Source: Candidatus Saccharimonadota bacterium (GTDB taxonomy: Bacteria; Patescibacteriota; Saccharimonadia; Saccharimonadales; Saccharimonadaceae). Taken from it: a DNA stretch of 64,000 bases. The stretch covers positions 1 to 64,000 of the forward strand of contig JAFRKN010000010.1 of assembly GCA_017431725.1 (NCBI GenBank). Direction: 5' to 3'. The notes below the pieces were generated by a model, which was given only the letters and a program-made list of their open reading frames with translations, had not been told where the DNA came from and did no database searches. Positions within the stretch are counted from its first letter, which is position 1. Each line of letters starts with the position of its first letter. This document shows, piece after piece, positions 42,698-52,103 of the stretch. The position numbers and the translations under genes were made by a program.

Positions 42698-42976
42698 ATG
42701 AAAACTGATCTCGCTAGCTCTATCGGTGCCGCCATCATTGGAGTGTTGTTAGCCTATTTCGTTTGCAATCTCTTTATTGGTGAAATCGAGCCAGTCACCA
42801 TCAAAACAGTTGACACCTCCGTCACTGCCGATCTTGTCGACCCCAATATTGAAGTTTTCAATTACAAAGCGCTTAATCCTACCGTCGAAGTCTATGTAGG
42901 TGATTGTAGCGAATACAATTCTTATGGCGAATGTATCGAAAATAACACCGTCCAAACTGACCAGGGGAACGACTGA
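42698..42976 (+). CDS. small single-pass protein of the pilus operon
   Basis: The product is 92 aa with one helix at about 8-28 (IGAAIIGVLLAYFVCNLFIG), a Val-rich extracytoplasmic stretch, and two cysteines near the end (GDCSEYNSYGEC). It may take the place of PilP or be a minor assembly factor; the family is not recognised. Its TGA overlaps the pilB ATG. Confidence 0.65.
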   Translation: MKTDLASSIGAAIIGVLLAYFVCNLFIGEIEPVTIKTVDTSVTADLVDPNIEVFNYKALNPTVEVYVGDCSEYNSYGECIENNTVQTDQGND

Positions 42977-44739
42977 TGGCTCTTTTAACTAAAGATGCCG
43001 AAGAAAAAATTATTAACCTTCTGATAGGAGAAGGTCTTGCTGATAGTAACTTAGTTTATACCATTAAACAAGAAGCCGAGAGGGAAAACAAGCCAGTCCT
43101 TTCCGAATTAGTTAGTCGCAAAATCATCAGCGATGACATGGTCGCTCACGCTACCGCTGTTATCATTGGTGTGCCTTATGTTGAATTAAAAAATATTACC
43201 ATCGATCAAGACATTCTCGCCAAAATACCAGGCGATGCTTCCTCGCGCGTGCTTGCCGTCCCGCTTGGCGAAAAAGACGGTATGTTAAATATTGCCATGG
43301 TCGACGTCACCAACGTCCAATCTACCGACTATTTGTCTAATCTCGTTAATCAACCTATTCGTGTTTGGATGTCCTCCGAGCGTGGCATCCGCGAAATGTT
43401 AGAACAATATCACGGTGATTTTTCCGGCGTCAAAGAAGCCGTCAAAGAAACCGACGAAGAAACTGCCGAAAAAGAAAAATCCAACGTTAAAACTATTGTC
43501 CAAGATTCTCCAATTTCCAAAGCCCTCACCACAATTCTAAGTTATGCTGCCAAAACCAAAGCTTCTGATATTCATATTGAGCCACTTGAAAATTCGCTCA
43601 TCATTCGCTGTCGCATCGATGGTGTGCTTCGCAAAATCATGGAGCTCCCCAAAGCCGTTGCTCCCGCTCTCGTCTCTCGCGTTAAAATCCTTAGTAATCT
43701 CAAAATTGATGAGCACCGTATTCCTCAAGACGGTCAATTCACGGTCTTAGTTGATGATCAAGAAATTGATCTGCGTATTGCCATTTCTCCTGTCACTTGG
43801 GGCGAACAAGTTGTCATTCGTCTTCTTGATAAAACCGGCGTTTCTATGGAAATTGGCAAAATGGGTATGAGTGGTCGCGCCCTTCGTGATGTGCTTGAAG
43901 GCATCAAAAAACCCAACGGTATGATTCTAACTTCTGGTCCTACCGGCTCTGGTAAGTCAACTACTCTTTATGCTCTTATCCAACAAATTAAGTCTGAAGC
44001 TATTAACATCGTTACCCTCGAAGATCCAGTTGAATACAAAATGAACGGCATCAACCAAATTCAAGTCAATGTTGACGCCGGCCTCACTTTTTCTTCCGGT
44101 CTACGCTCTATTTTGCGTCAAGACCCAGATGTCGTCATGGTCGGGGAGATTCGTGATTCCGAAACCGCCGGCCTGGCCGTTCAAGCTGCCCTCACCGGCC
44201 ATCTTGTTTTCTCTACTCTCCACACCAACTCCGCTGCCGGGATTTTGCCACGTCTTCTTGATATGGGTGTTGAACCTTTTCTCTTAGCTTCAACTCTAAA
44301 CGTGGTTATTGGCCAACGACTCGTTCGTCGTATTACCGAAAAACGTGAAATGTATAAATCTTCCGAAGTAGAAACCGAAGGAATCAATTCTATCATTGGT
44401 GATCTTCTCCCCCACGACAAAGAATCCGTTGCCAAAGTTAGCGAAGATTTAGGTTATCCTGGCTTACCCGTCAAAAACGATAATTTTTACATGCTCGCAC
44501 GCGGCGTCGATTCCAAAGAAACACCTGGCGGTTATTCTGGTCGCGCCGGTCTTTATGAAACTATCGTAGTAGACGAAGACATTCAAAAACTAATTATTTC
44601 TCATTCTACTGCCAACGAAATTATGCGACTTGCCAAAACAAAGGGGACTGTTACTATGCGTCAGGACGGAATTTTAAAAGCCTTATCAGGCATCACATCA
44701 CTAGAGGAGGTCAACCGCGTAGCCAGCGATTTATCGTAA
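42976..44739 (+). CDS. pilB: type IV pilus extension ATPase PilB
   Basis: The product is 587 aa. An N-terminal MshEN/T2SSE_N domain lies at about 5-150. The ATPase core has Walker A GPTGSGKSTTLYALI, the Asp box with ITLEDPVEY, Walker B VVMVGEIRDSETA and the His box TGHLVFSTLHTN. The tetracysteine zinc motif found in many PilB proteins is absent. It powers pilin polymerisation. Confidence 0.94.
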   Translation: MALLTKDAEEKIINLLIGEGLADSNLVYTIKQEAERENKPVLSELVSRKIISDDMVAHATAVIIGVPYVELKNITIDQDILAKIPGDASSRVLAVPLGEKDGMLNIAMVDVTNVQSTDYLSNLVNQPIRVWMSSERGIREMLEQYHGDFSGVKEAVKETDEETAEKEKSNVKTIVQDSPISKALTTILSYAAKTKASDIHIEPLENSLIIRCRIDGVLRKIMELPKAVAPALVSRVKILSNLKIDEHRIPQDGQFTVLVDDQEIDLRIAISPVTWGEQVVIRLLDKTGVSMEIGKMGMSGRALRDVLEGIKKPNGMILTSGPTGSGKSTTLYALIQQIKSEAINIVTLEDPVEYKMNGINQIQVNVDAGLTFSSGLRSILRQDPDVVMVGEIRDSETAGLAVQAALTGHLVFSTLHTNSAAGILPRLLDMGVEPFLLASTLNVVIGQRLVRRITEKREMYKSSEVETEGINSIIGDLLPHDKESVAKVSEDLGYPGLPVKNDNFYMLARGVDSKETPGGYSGRAGLYETIVVDEDIQKLIISHSTANEIMRLAKTKGTVTMRQDGILKALSGITSLEEVNRVASDLS

Positions 44740-44760
44740 TGCTTGTGGTATAATAATATT

Positions 44761-45849
44761 ATGGAAAATAGTGGGCAACTCAGTCAAAATCAACCAAAGA
44801 TCGAAACATTACTCGAAGAATGTATCCGTCGCAACGCTTCAGATTTACATATTCAATATGGTCTTCCGCCAATTCTTCGCGTTGACGGTGCCTTAACCCC
44901 AGTTGCCGGCACCAGCGTTTTAAACGAAGAAGTTGTCCGCAATCTAATTTTTGCCACCCTCGACGACGACCAACAAAAAATTCTCATGAAAGACAAAGAA
45001 TTTGATTATTCTTTTGCTTTTGGTGATATCGCTCGTTTTCGTGTCAATGCTTTTCACGAACGTGGTAAACTTGCGGCCGCTTTTCGTTTAATCCCTAATC
45101 AAATCAGAAGCATCAATGATCTTGGTATGCCAGCCATCGTTGAAACTTTTGCTGATTTTCCACGCGGACTTGTTTTGGTTACTGGTCCCACCGGCTCTGG
45201 TAAATCCACTACGCTTGCTGCTTTAATCGACAAAATCAACCGCGAAAAATCTACTCACATTATCACTATCGAGGACCCGATTGAATTCACTCACAGATCT
45301 CAGCGTTCCGTCATCGCTCAACGCGAAGTGCACTACGATACTTTTTCCTTTGCCGCTGCCCTTAGATCAGTTCTCCGTGAAGACCCTGATGTAGTTCTTA
45401 TTGGTGAAATGCGCGATCTTGAGACGATTCAGGCTGCTATTACTATTGCCGAAACTGGCCATCTCGTTTTTGCTACCCTCCACACCAATTCCGCCGCTCA
45501 ATCCATCGATCGTATGATAGATGTTTTCCCATCTCACCAGCAACCTCAAGTTCGTTCTCAACTTTCTAATATGTTAATGGCAGTTTGTGCTCAACGTCTT
45601 GTCCCTGCTATTGGTGGTGGTCGCGTGGTTGCCGCCGAAATTATGATTGCAAATTCTGCTATTCGCGCCCTCATTCGTGATGGTAAAACTCACCAACTTG
45701 ACACTGCCATCCAAACTGGCGCCGATCAAGGTATGCAGACAATGGATCGCACGCTAGCCAAACTCGTCCAAACTGGTGTAATTACTTACGATTCCGCTCG
45801 TGAATATGCCGTGGATGTCACTGAATTTAATAGGTTAGTAAAAGGCTAA
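44761..45849 (+). CDS. pilT: type IV pilus retraction ATPase PilT
   Basis: The product is 362 aa. The N-terminal PAS-like domain is ASDLHIQYGLPPILRVDG. The core has Walker A GPTGSGKSTTLAALI, IITIEDPIEF, VVLIGEMRDLETI and the PilT AIRNLIR-like motif (AIRALIRDGKTHQLDTAIQT). It drives retraction and twitching. An extended -10 (TGGTATAAT, 44746-44754) ends 6 nt before ATG 44761, so it may also be transcribed separately as a leaderless mRNA. Confidence 0.94.
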   Translation: MENSGQLSQNQPKIETLLEECIRRNASDLHIQYGLPPILRVDGALTPVAGTSVLNEEVVRNLIFATLDDDQQKILMKDKEFDYSFAFGDIARFRVNAFHERGKLAAAFRLIPNQIRSINDLGMPAIVETFADFPRGLVLVTGPTGSGKSTTLAALIDKINREKSTHIITIEDPIEFTHRSQRSVIAQREVHYDTFSFAAALRSVLREDPDVVLIGEMRDLETIQAAITIAETGHLVFATLHTNSAAQSIDRMIDVFPSHQQPQVRSQLSNMLMAVCAQRLVPAIGGGRVVAAEIMIANSAIRALIRDGKTHQLDTAIQTGADQGMQTMDRTLAKLVQTGVITYDSAREYAVDVTEFNRLVKG

Positions 45850-45850
45850 A

Positions 45851-47056
45851 ATGAAACGATTCAACTACAAAGCCAAAGAAAAAGAAACCGGCAAGCTCAT
45901 CAAAGGCAATATTCAAGCCGAAAACGAGCAAACCGCCGGCCGTCTTTTAATTGAACAAGGCTATATCCCCCAATCTGTTATCGAAGAAGGTACTGGTTTC
46001 TTTGGCAATAAAGGTCATGTCACCAACAAAGACCGTATTATGTTTACTCGCCAACTAGCGACCCTTATTGGTGCTGGTCTTCCGCTTGCTACTAGTCTTC
46101 GCACCGTTGCCGAGCAAACTCAAAGCAAAAACATGAAAAATATCGTTGAAGAAATCCTCACTAGCGTCGAAGCAGGAAAAAGTCTTTTTGACGCTTTTTC
46201 TCAACACGATAGTGTCTTTAATGGCGTCTATCTGGCTCTCATCAAAGCCGGCGAAACTTCTGGTACTCTCGATATCGCTTTAAAACGCCTTGCCGACCAA
46301 GAAGAAAAAGATGCTGCCATGCTTTCCAAAATTAAAGGCGCTCTCGTTTATCCTGTTATTATCCTCGCCGTTATTATTGCAGTCCTTGCTTTTATGATGG
46401 TAATGGTCGTTCCACAAGTCAAAAATCTCTACGAAGACATGGGCGAAGAACTTCCAGCTCTCACTCAATTTTTAGTTAATATGTCTGACTTTTTTGCTGT
46501 TTTTTGGTGGTTGATAGCGCTTATACTTATAGGTATTTGTGGTGGTTTATACTTTGCTGTCAAAAGGACTCCAGTTGGGCGTCATGCTATGGACTCTTTT
46601 AAGATTCATGTTCCAATCTTTGGCGCTCTCTTCCGCAAACTTTACGTTTCTCGTTTTGCTCGCACTTGTGAAATGATGCTAGCTACTGGTGTTCCTATGC
46701 TCGATTCGGTCAAAATTTCCATCGGCGCTGTTAACAACGTCGTAGTCGAAGAAGAATACACTAAATCTCTAGAAATCATCAAAGGTGGCAAGCCACTTTC
46801 TGAATCTCTTAAAGACAGAAATTATATGCTCCCACTTATTCCTCAGATGGCTTCTATCGGTGAAGAATCCGGTAAGATCGACGAAATGCTCGGCAAAGCC
46901 GCCCAAGTTTATGAGAATGAACTTGACGAGCAAATCAACAGTATTTCGACTATGATTGAGCCAATCCTCATGGTTATCATGGCCGGCCTCATCGGCGTGG
47001 TCATCGGCGGTACTCTCCTTCCAATTTACTCTCTCGTCAACTCCGTCGCCGCCTAA
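45851..47056 (+). CDS. pilC: type IV pilus platform protein PilC
   Basis: The product is 401 aa with two T2SF domains: RQLATLIGAGLPLATSL and ARTCEMMLATGVPMLDSV mark the repeated cores. Transmembrane segments are at about 168-192, 215-238 and 368-395. It couples the ATPases to pilin insertion in the membrane. Starts 1 nt after pilT. Confidence 0.93.
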   Translation: MKRFNYKAKEKETGKLIKGNIQAENEQTAGRLLIEQGYIPQSVIEEGTGFFGNKGHVTNKDRIMFTRQLATLIGAGLPLATSLRTVAEQTQSKNMKNIVEEILTSVEAGKSLFDAFSQHDSVFNGVYLALIKAGETSGTLDIALKRLADQEEKDAAMLSKIKGALVYPVIILAVIIAVLAFMMVMVVPQVKNLYEDMGEELPALTQFLVNMSDFFAVFWWLIALILIGICGGLYFAVKRTPVGRHAMDSFKIHVPIFGALFRKLYVSRFARTCEMMLATGVPMLDSVKISIGAVNNVVVEEEYTKSLEIIKGGKPLSESLKDRNYMLPLIPQMASIGEESGKIDEMLGKAAQVYENELDEQINSISTMIEPILMVIMAGLIGVVIGGTLLPIYSLVNSVAA

Positions 47057-47070
47057 ATTAAAGCTTTATA

Positions 47071-47097
47071 AAAATACTCCCTTTCGGGAGTATTTTT
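47071..47097. terminator. bidirectional terminator, pilC/pilin
   Basis: AAAATACTCCC-TTTC-GGGAGTATTTTT lies between convergent genes, with T-runs on both strands. Confidence 0.85.
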
Positions 47098-47115
47098 ACT
47101 AACCTCTAGCTAATT

Positions 47116-47760
47116 CTATTGGTCATCTAAGCAATAAACACCTGACCCTTCAAGCTGATATATTAAAGCATAGCGACGATTATCAGATTTGACTATACTC
47201 GTTTTATCACATTTAGCACCAGGTACAATAAAAATGGTATGGGCTTTATAAGTATCATTTCCACTTAAATCATATTTGCCATCTGCCCAAGTCAATGTAG
47301 CTAAATCTTGGTTCTCTGGACTTTTTAAATTACTTGGTGTCGCAGGACCAGAGATATTGCCACCAATAACTACATTATATAAAGTCCCATCCGGATCGGC
47401 AAAGGTGTTAGTCACTTCACCATCTACGGTAGCAGCAGTCGTATTCATATATTCACGAACTATTTTACAAGCATCATTATTGCAATCATTTGATGAAATT
47501 TGTGCTTTCGCCGCCCAAGAAGATGCATCAGGAAGATTATTTGGGTCACTAGAACTAGTATTATTAGTTTGCCATTGTGCTAATGCAGTACTCAACCTAG
47601 CAATATCGTTACGGCGGGCCGTATCACGCTGTGAACGCTGGAGCGCCGGTAAGGCTACGAACACCATGAGGAAAATCAAACCCGCAATCGCGAGTACGAG
47701 CACCACCTCAATAATCGTGAACCCTTTTCGTTCCGATTGATTAGTTAATTGTTTAGGCAT
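47116..47760 (-). CDS. type IV pilin A (divergent copy)
   Basis: The product is 214 aa. A leader with KGFTIIEVVLVLAIAGL gives a class III prepilin cleavage site (G before F) and Glu at +5. The hydrophobic helix is followed by a globular domain with disulphide-capable cysteines and a C-terminal YCLDDQ. The first 60 residues are nearly identical to the divergent pilin at 47976, including a stretch of 26 identical nucleotides, while the rest differs. A GGATAAT site precedes the ATG. Confidence 0.88.
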   Translation of the reverse strand: MPKQLTNQSERKGFTIIEVVLVLAIAGLIFLMVFVALPALQRSQRDTARRNDIARLSTALAQWQTNNTSSSDPNNLPDASSWAAKAQISSNDCNNDACKIVREYMNTTAATVDGEVTNTFADPDGTLYNVVIGGNISGPATPSNLKSPENQDLATLTWADGKYDLSGNDTYKAHTIFIVPGAKCDKTSIVKSDNRRYALIYQLEGSGVYCLDDQ

Positions 47761-47790
47761 ATTATCCTTTCATTTATTAGTTACGCTTAC

Positions 47791-47946
47791 GTCGCAGAAC
47801 GACTATTGTTCGACGATAAAATCAAAATTTTGCTCTAATAAGCAACATATTAGCTGGAATTTAAAAACCCCAAAAAGCTCTTGCTTTTTTGGTAGTTTTT
47901 GATATGATGAGGTAAAGACTATGTCGCAAAATAGTCGTTCTGCGAC
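47791..47946. repeat. inverted repeats enclosing the promoters of two divergent pilins
   Basis: Perfect 17-nt arms GTCGCAGAACGACTATT (47791-47807) and its complement (47930-47946) are extended inward by about 10 further similar bases. The enclosed 122 bp holds a plus-strand promoter (TTGCTT 47881-47886, 16 bp, TATGAT 47903-47908 with TG) and a weaker minus-strand candidate. A hairpin CCAAAAAGC/GCTTTTTTGG is also present. Confidence 0.75.
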
Positions 47947-47975
47947 ATAAAGCTAAGTCTAGAAAGGATTTATTT

Positions 47976-48638
47976 ATGACAAAAGCAGATACTAACTCTA
48001 AAAAAGGCTTCACCATCATCGAAGTCGTGCTTGTGCTTGCTATCGCCGGCCTTATCTTCTTGATGGTCTTCGTCGCGCTCCCAGCGCTCCAGCGTTCACA
48101 GCGTGATACCGCACGTCGTAACGATTTAGCTCGTGTCGACACCTCTTTGGTGCAATACCAAACGAATAACCAAGGTACTAACGATGGGTCCAACCTGCCA
48201 TTCAATTCTACCACATACAGAGGCGGCGCTAACTTTACCGCTACAAATACAACTTCAATAAATGGTCAAAATCTAACCGTAGGTGGCCCATGTGGCGATC
48301 GGCCGACCAGTAATACTGGTGGTGGTAGTGCTATGGCATGTATCTTCCTAAGAGACTATATGAATACTGGTGTTGCGGGTACGAATAAAACCAATGAATT
48401 CCAAGACCCAGCCGGCGTTTATTATGGTATGGATATCACAAAACTAAGCAGCGGCGAAAGTAAAACATACAAAGACCTTCAAGTAGGTGGGTCTGATGGC
48501 GCAACAATGGACTATGTGGTTCATGTGTTGACAAGTGCTAAGTGCGATGGTGAAGTTGCAGTAGCCGATACTGCCCGCCACTTCGCCATCATTTACCGCC
48601 TCGAAGGTGCTGGTACTTACTGTATCGACGATCAGTAG
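47976..48638 (+). CDS. type IV pilin B
   Basis: The product is 220 aa. It has KKGFTIIEVVLVLAIAGLIF with the prepilin peptidase site, a hydrophobic helix, and a globular domain with Cys residues, ending YRLEGAGTYCIDDQ. The N-terminal third is nearly the same as pilin A and the C-terminal motif is shared with pilins A and C, while the middle differs. Probable major or minor pilin; which one is expressed may depend on the intergenic region. Ribosome-binding site AGAAAGGA upstream. Confidence 0.88.
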   Translation: MTKADTNSKKGFTIIEVVLVLAIAGLIFLMVFVALPALQRSQRDTARRNDLARVDTSLVQYQTNNQGTNDGSNLPFNSTTYRGGANFTATNTTSINGQNLTVGGPCGDRPTSNTGGGSAMACIFLRDYMNTGVAGTNKTNEFQDPAGVYYGMDITKLSSGESKTYKDLQVGGSDGATMDYVVHVLTSAKCDGEVAVADTARHFAIIYRLEGAGTYCIDDQ

Positions 48639-48692
48639 AATATCGCTTAATCTTATCAATAACTCCAGCGGAGCTATATGATAAAAAGTAGC

Positions 48693-48723
48693 AAATAAAC
48701 CGGAATTTACTTCCGGTTTATTT
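48693..48723. terminator. bidirectional terminator between pilins B and C
   Basis: AAATAAACCGGAA-TTTAC-TTCCGGTTTATTT between convergent genes. Confidence 0.85.
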
Positions 48724-48766
48724 ATTGGCTAGTTACTTATTTTAAACCCCCTTAATCCCTCCAACT

Positions 48767-49300
48767 TTAAGTACTAGTGCAATATACCCCCGACCCCTCA
48801 AGCCTATATAACACCGCTAGATTACGCGGATTAGAAACCCTCACAGCCTTGCTCCCAGAACATTTTGCTTTTGTTATCACTAAAATAGTATAGTTATTTT
48901 CAGAAAATGATTTATCCTCCAAGTCGCCGCCCTCACAGTCAGCGCCTGGTTCATTAGCTCCGGTACATCCTATTACATTTAATTTATAATATTCTCCATC
49001 CGGATCTACGAAATTTCCTAAATATTTATTATAAAATCCTTGCCAAGTATTTTCAGCACCGTCACCGTCATTCACCACTTCTCCCGTCCCCGTCGGCAAC
49101 GCTCCTCGGTTATTTGTTTGATATTTTTTTACCGTCTCTACAAAAGAAAGCATATCATCACGCCTTTGCGTATCACGTTGCGAGGCCCTTAAACCCGGCA
49201 AAGCCACAAACACCATCAAAAATATGAGACCTGCAATCGAAATCACCAACGAAACCTCAATCACCGTAAACCCTCGTTTTGATTTAAGTAGATTCTTCAT
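48767..49300 (-). CDS. type IV pilin C
   Basis: The product is 177 aa. It starts MKNLLKSKRGFTVIEVSLVISIAGL, a prepilin leader with cleavage after Gly and Glu at +5. The globular part is shorter than in pilins A and B but ends similarly (YRLEGSGVYCTST). It has an AAGGAG site. Faces pilin B and diverges from pilD. Confidence 0.88.
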   Translation of the reverse strand: MKNLLKSKRGFTVIEVSLVISIAGLIFLMVFVALPGLRASQRDTQRRDDMLSFVETVKKYQTNNRGALPTGTGEVVNDGDGAENTWQGFYNKYLGNFVDPDGEYYKLNVIGCTGANEPGADCEGGDLEDKSFSENNYTILVITKAKCSGSKAVRVSNPRNLAVLYRLEGSGVYCTST

Positions 49301-49370
49301 TATAGTTCTCCTTATGCTTAAATTATAAATTATTTTCCAGAATAAACAAGAGCCATGATAAAATTAGAGT

Positions 49371-50165
49371 ATGAGAACACTTTTCCTAATTTTATTATTT
49401 ATACTCGGTGCCTGCTTTGGCTCTTTCCTATGTTGTCAAGCTCGTCGTCTGCGTTTAAAAGCAACCAAAAAAATAAAAAATCTCGGTTCTCGCTCTATCT
49501 GTCTCTCTTGTAAAACTCAACTAAAATGGTTTGACAATATCCCAATCATTTCCTGGCTTGCCTTAAAAGGGAAGTGCCGCAAATGTGGCAAAAAAATCGG
49601 CCTCTTAGAAATTTTATCTGAACTTGGTTTGGCGCTGGCTTTTCTTGCACTTGGCACTACCATAAACCCCCTATCAGCTGCTCCTCTAGAATGGGCTATT
49701 TTCATTTTTACTCTATTCTTAACTTTGAATTTAGCTTTTCTAGCAATTTACGATGGTGCTTATGGTGAACTTCCCACCCGTTATCTCATTATTTCTATCT
49801 TCTTCGCATTCATCATCTTCGCTCTAAAATTCTCTTCAGCCCTCTCTATCGCTCCATTTTCGCCAGAGCTTATTTTCGAACCTCTCCTAGCCGTCACCAT
49901 TCTCGGCGGATTATATCTTATTTTATATCTCATCTCAAAAGGGAAATGGGTCGGCGATGGCGATTGGTTACTCGGGACCGCACTCGGCCTCGCTCTTTCC
50001 AGCGCCTGGCTCGCCCTGATTAACCTTTTTCTCGCTAACGTTCTCGCTTGTATCATCATGTTCCCAATCGTTAAAAAATCCAAAAACAAAAAAATCTACT
50101 TCGGCCCGTTCATGGTCATCGCTTTCATCATCACTCTCACTTTTTCTAATTTTTTGACTATGTAA
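49371..50165 (+). CDS. pilD: prepilin peptidase (A24 family)
   Basis: The product is 264 aa with about seven membrane segments. The cytoplasmic zinc-type cysteines are CLSCKT and CRKCGK. The two catalytic aspartates lie in AIYDGAYGELPTR and KWVGDGDWLLG (GxGD). It cleaves the pilin leaders at Gly and methylates the new N-terminus. Length and motifs are normal. Confidence 0.93.
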   Translation: MRTLFLILLFILGACFGSFLCCQARRLRLKATKKIKNLGSRSICLSCKTQLKWFDNIPIISWLALKGKCRKCGKKIGLLEILSELGLALAFLALGTTINPLSAAPLEWAIFIFTLFLTLNLAFLAIYDGAYGELPTRYLIISIFFAFIIFALKFSSALSIAPFSPELIFEPLLAVTILGGLYLILYLISKGKWVGDGDWLLGTALGLALSSAWLALINLFLANVLACIIMFPIVKKSKNKKIYFGPFMVIAFIITLTFSNFLTM

Positions 50166-50248
50166 AAAATATCAAGGTGTGAAGTTGCCTGCGAGCAAAA
50201 AACTCCTAATCTTTATAGACTTAAAACAAACTGTGCTATAATAAACTT

Positions 50249-51064
50249 ATGGTAAAAAAGGGTGACACTTTAATCGAAGTAACTTTAGCAGTTGGTATTT
50301 TTTCGATGATTGCTATTGCTGTTGTTTCTGTCATGAACAGCGGCACTTCGGGCGCCCAAACCGCCCTCGAAGCTACTTTAACGCGCGAGGAAATCGACGC
50401 TCAAGCCGAAGCCCTCAGATTTATCCAAAATTCCGCTGCCAACGGCGACGAACGCTATAATTCTCTCTGGAAGGAAATAGTCAGTAACGCTATTGATTTT
50501 ACGGGGACAACTTATCCGCCCGGCAGTAAAGAAAGTATTTTTCAATTTGCGCCTGAAACTTGTGGCGATTTATACGATAATAAAACAGATACAGATAATT
50601 TTAGCACTGCTATTAGCCAAAAAGCTTTTATCATCAACACTCACGGGCTCGGCAATTTTTCTAATACAGATTTTACAACGCTTAATTCCACCGAGCAAAA
50701 TACTGCTATCGAAAATATCTTTGTCACTGTTAATGAAAATAATCTAGGCGAAGAGGGCATTTTTAGTGAAGCCTCAACTTATCCTCATCTCATTTTTACT
50801 TCCGCTAGTGGTTCTAATTCCGATTCTAATTCCGATTCTGGAGCCTTATCAGACGAAACCAACTACAATCAATTATCAAAAGCCGAAGGCATTTATATTG
50901 TCGCCATAAAAGATAAAGGAACAAACATTGGAGGAGATAATAAAGATAATAAATCCGCTTTCATTGATTTTTATATTCGTACCTGCTGGTATGGTTCAAA
51001 CGACCAAACGCCATCCACTATTTCTACTATCATTCGCCTTCACGATCCGAACGTTATGGAATAA
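50249..51064 (+). CDS. minor pilin/pseudopilin
   Basis: The product is 271 aa. KKGDTLIEVTLAVGIFSMIAIAVVSVM is a pseudopilin-like N-terminus (Gly-Asp at the cleavage site rather than Gly-Phe, Glu at +5). The ectodomain has two cysteines and a Ser/Asp/Asn-rich stretch. The TATAAT ends 7 nt before the ATG (probably leaderless). A tip-initiating minor pilin of the PilV/PilX type is inferred. Confidence 0.8.
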   Translation: MVKKGDTLIEVTLAVGIFSMIAIAVVSVMNSGTSGAQTALEATLTREEIDAQAEALRFIQNSAANGDERYNSLWKEIVSNAIDFTGTTYPPGSKESIFQFAPETCGDLYDNKTDTDNFSTAISQKAFIINTHGLGNFSNTDFTTLNSTEQNTAIENIFVTVNENNLGEEGIFSEASTYPHLIFTSASGSNSDSNSDSGALSDETNYNQLSKAEGIYIVAIKDKGTNIGGDNKDNKSAFIDFYIRTCWYGSNDQTPSTISTIIRLHDPNVME

Positions 51065-51066
51065 AT

Positions 51067-52005
51067 CTATTTTGTTTCCGAATGAAATTTTTCGTGGATT
51101 TCTTTTAAATGCGCATCCGTTACATGCGTATAAATTTGCGTAGTTGAAATGTCTGCATGCCCTAGCATCGATTGCACCGACCGAAGATCCGCCCCATTCA
51201 TCAGTAAATCCGTTGCAAAAGAATGCCGCAGAGTATGAGGAGAAACGTGTTTGGTGATTCCAGCTAGCCTCGCATATTTTTCCACAATTCGTTCCACCGA
51301 ACGTGCTGTAATTCGCCGATAATTTCCCGAAGTATCCACCGCCTGCATATTGCGCGAATTATTCAAAAACAGTGCCGGCAGGGAATCAGTCCTCGCATCT
51401 AAATAATCTTGTACCCGATCCGCCGCCGATTGGCTAATAAAAATTGGCCGGTCTTTTGAACCCTTACCCCGAACCATAAATTCTCGTCGTTCCAAATTAA
51501 TCGAATCTCGGTTTAAACTCACTAGCTCCGAAACTCGAAGACCACCAGAATATAAAAGCTCAATAATTGCTCGATCTCTTAGCCCCGATTCAGTTGCTAA
51601 ATCAATCTGATCCAACATATCCTCGACTTCATCAAAATGTAAAAAAGTTACTTGTTTACGGATTACATGTGGCAAATCAACCAAAGAAGGGTCGAGCGAT
51701 TTAATTTCTCGCTTTGCCAAATACTTTAAAAACCCCCTAAGAGCAATTAAATGATAAGCTTGTGTAATAGTTTTTAAATCATCGCTTCCATTTTCCGATC
51801 CATATCGATTCAACCCCAATCGGTATTTTCTCAATAACTCTCTCGTAATATCTTTTGGCCCCATTTCATCTTTTTTTAGTATTTCTAACGAAATTTCTAC
51901 GAATCGCTCCAAATAAAGCCGATAATTATCGACAGTTTTCTTGCTTCGCCCTGACTCAACTTCCAGATGTTCCAGAAAATCATTTATCAGATCATAAATA
52001 TCCAT
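51067..52005 (-). CDS. XerC/XerD-type tyrosine recombinase
   Basis: The product is 312 aa. A SAM-like N-terminal domain lies at about 5-95 and the catalytic domain at about 115-305, with Arg in YSGGLRVSEL, HTLRHSFATDLL, LGHADISTT and the nucleophile Tyr in QIYTHV. It probably resolves chromosome dimers with FtsK; only one Xer gene is seen here. It could also act on small mobile elements. ATG 52005 is chosen because the TATAAT ends 7 nt before it and a longer frame would translate the promoter. Confidence 0.9.
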   Translation of the reverse strand: MDIYDLINDFLEHLEVESGRSKKTVDNYRLYLERFVEISLEILKKDEMGPKDITRELLRKYRLGLNRYGSENGSDDLKTITQAYHLIALRGFLKYLAKREIKSLDPSLVDLPHVIRKQVTFLHFDEVEDMLDQIDLATESGLRDRAIIELLYSGGLRVSELVSLNRDSINLERREFMVRGKGSKDRPIFISQSAADRVQDYLDARTDSLPALFLNNSRNMQAVDTSGNYRRITARSVERIVEKYARLAGITKHVSPHTLRHSFATDLLMNGADLRSVQSMLGHADISTTQIYTHVTDAHLKEIHEKFHSETK

Positions 52006-52103
52006 AATTAAATTATAGCATAACATCTATGGGTAACGATTGGAGAGGGGGAAAGCCGACAAGCCCTGTCGAAAATGTGCTATAATATCAAAAAGGAGTT
52101 TTT

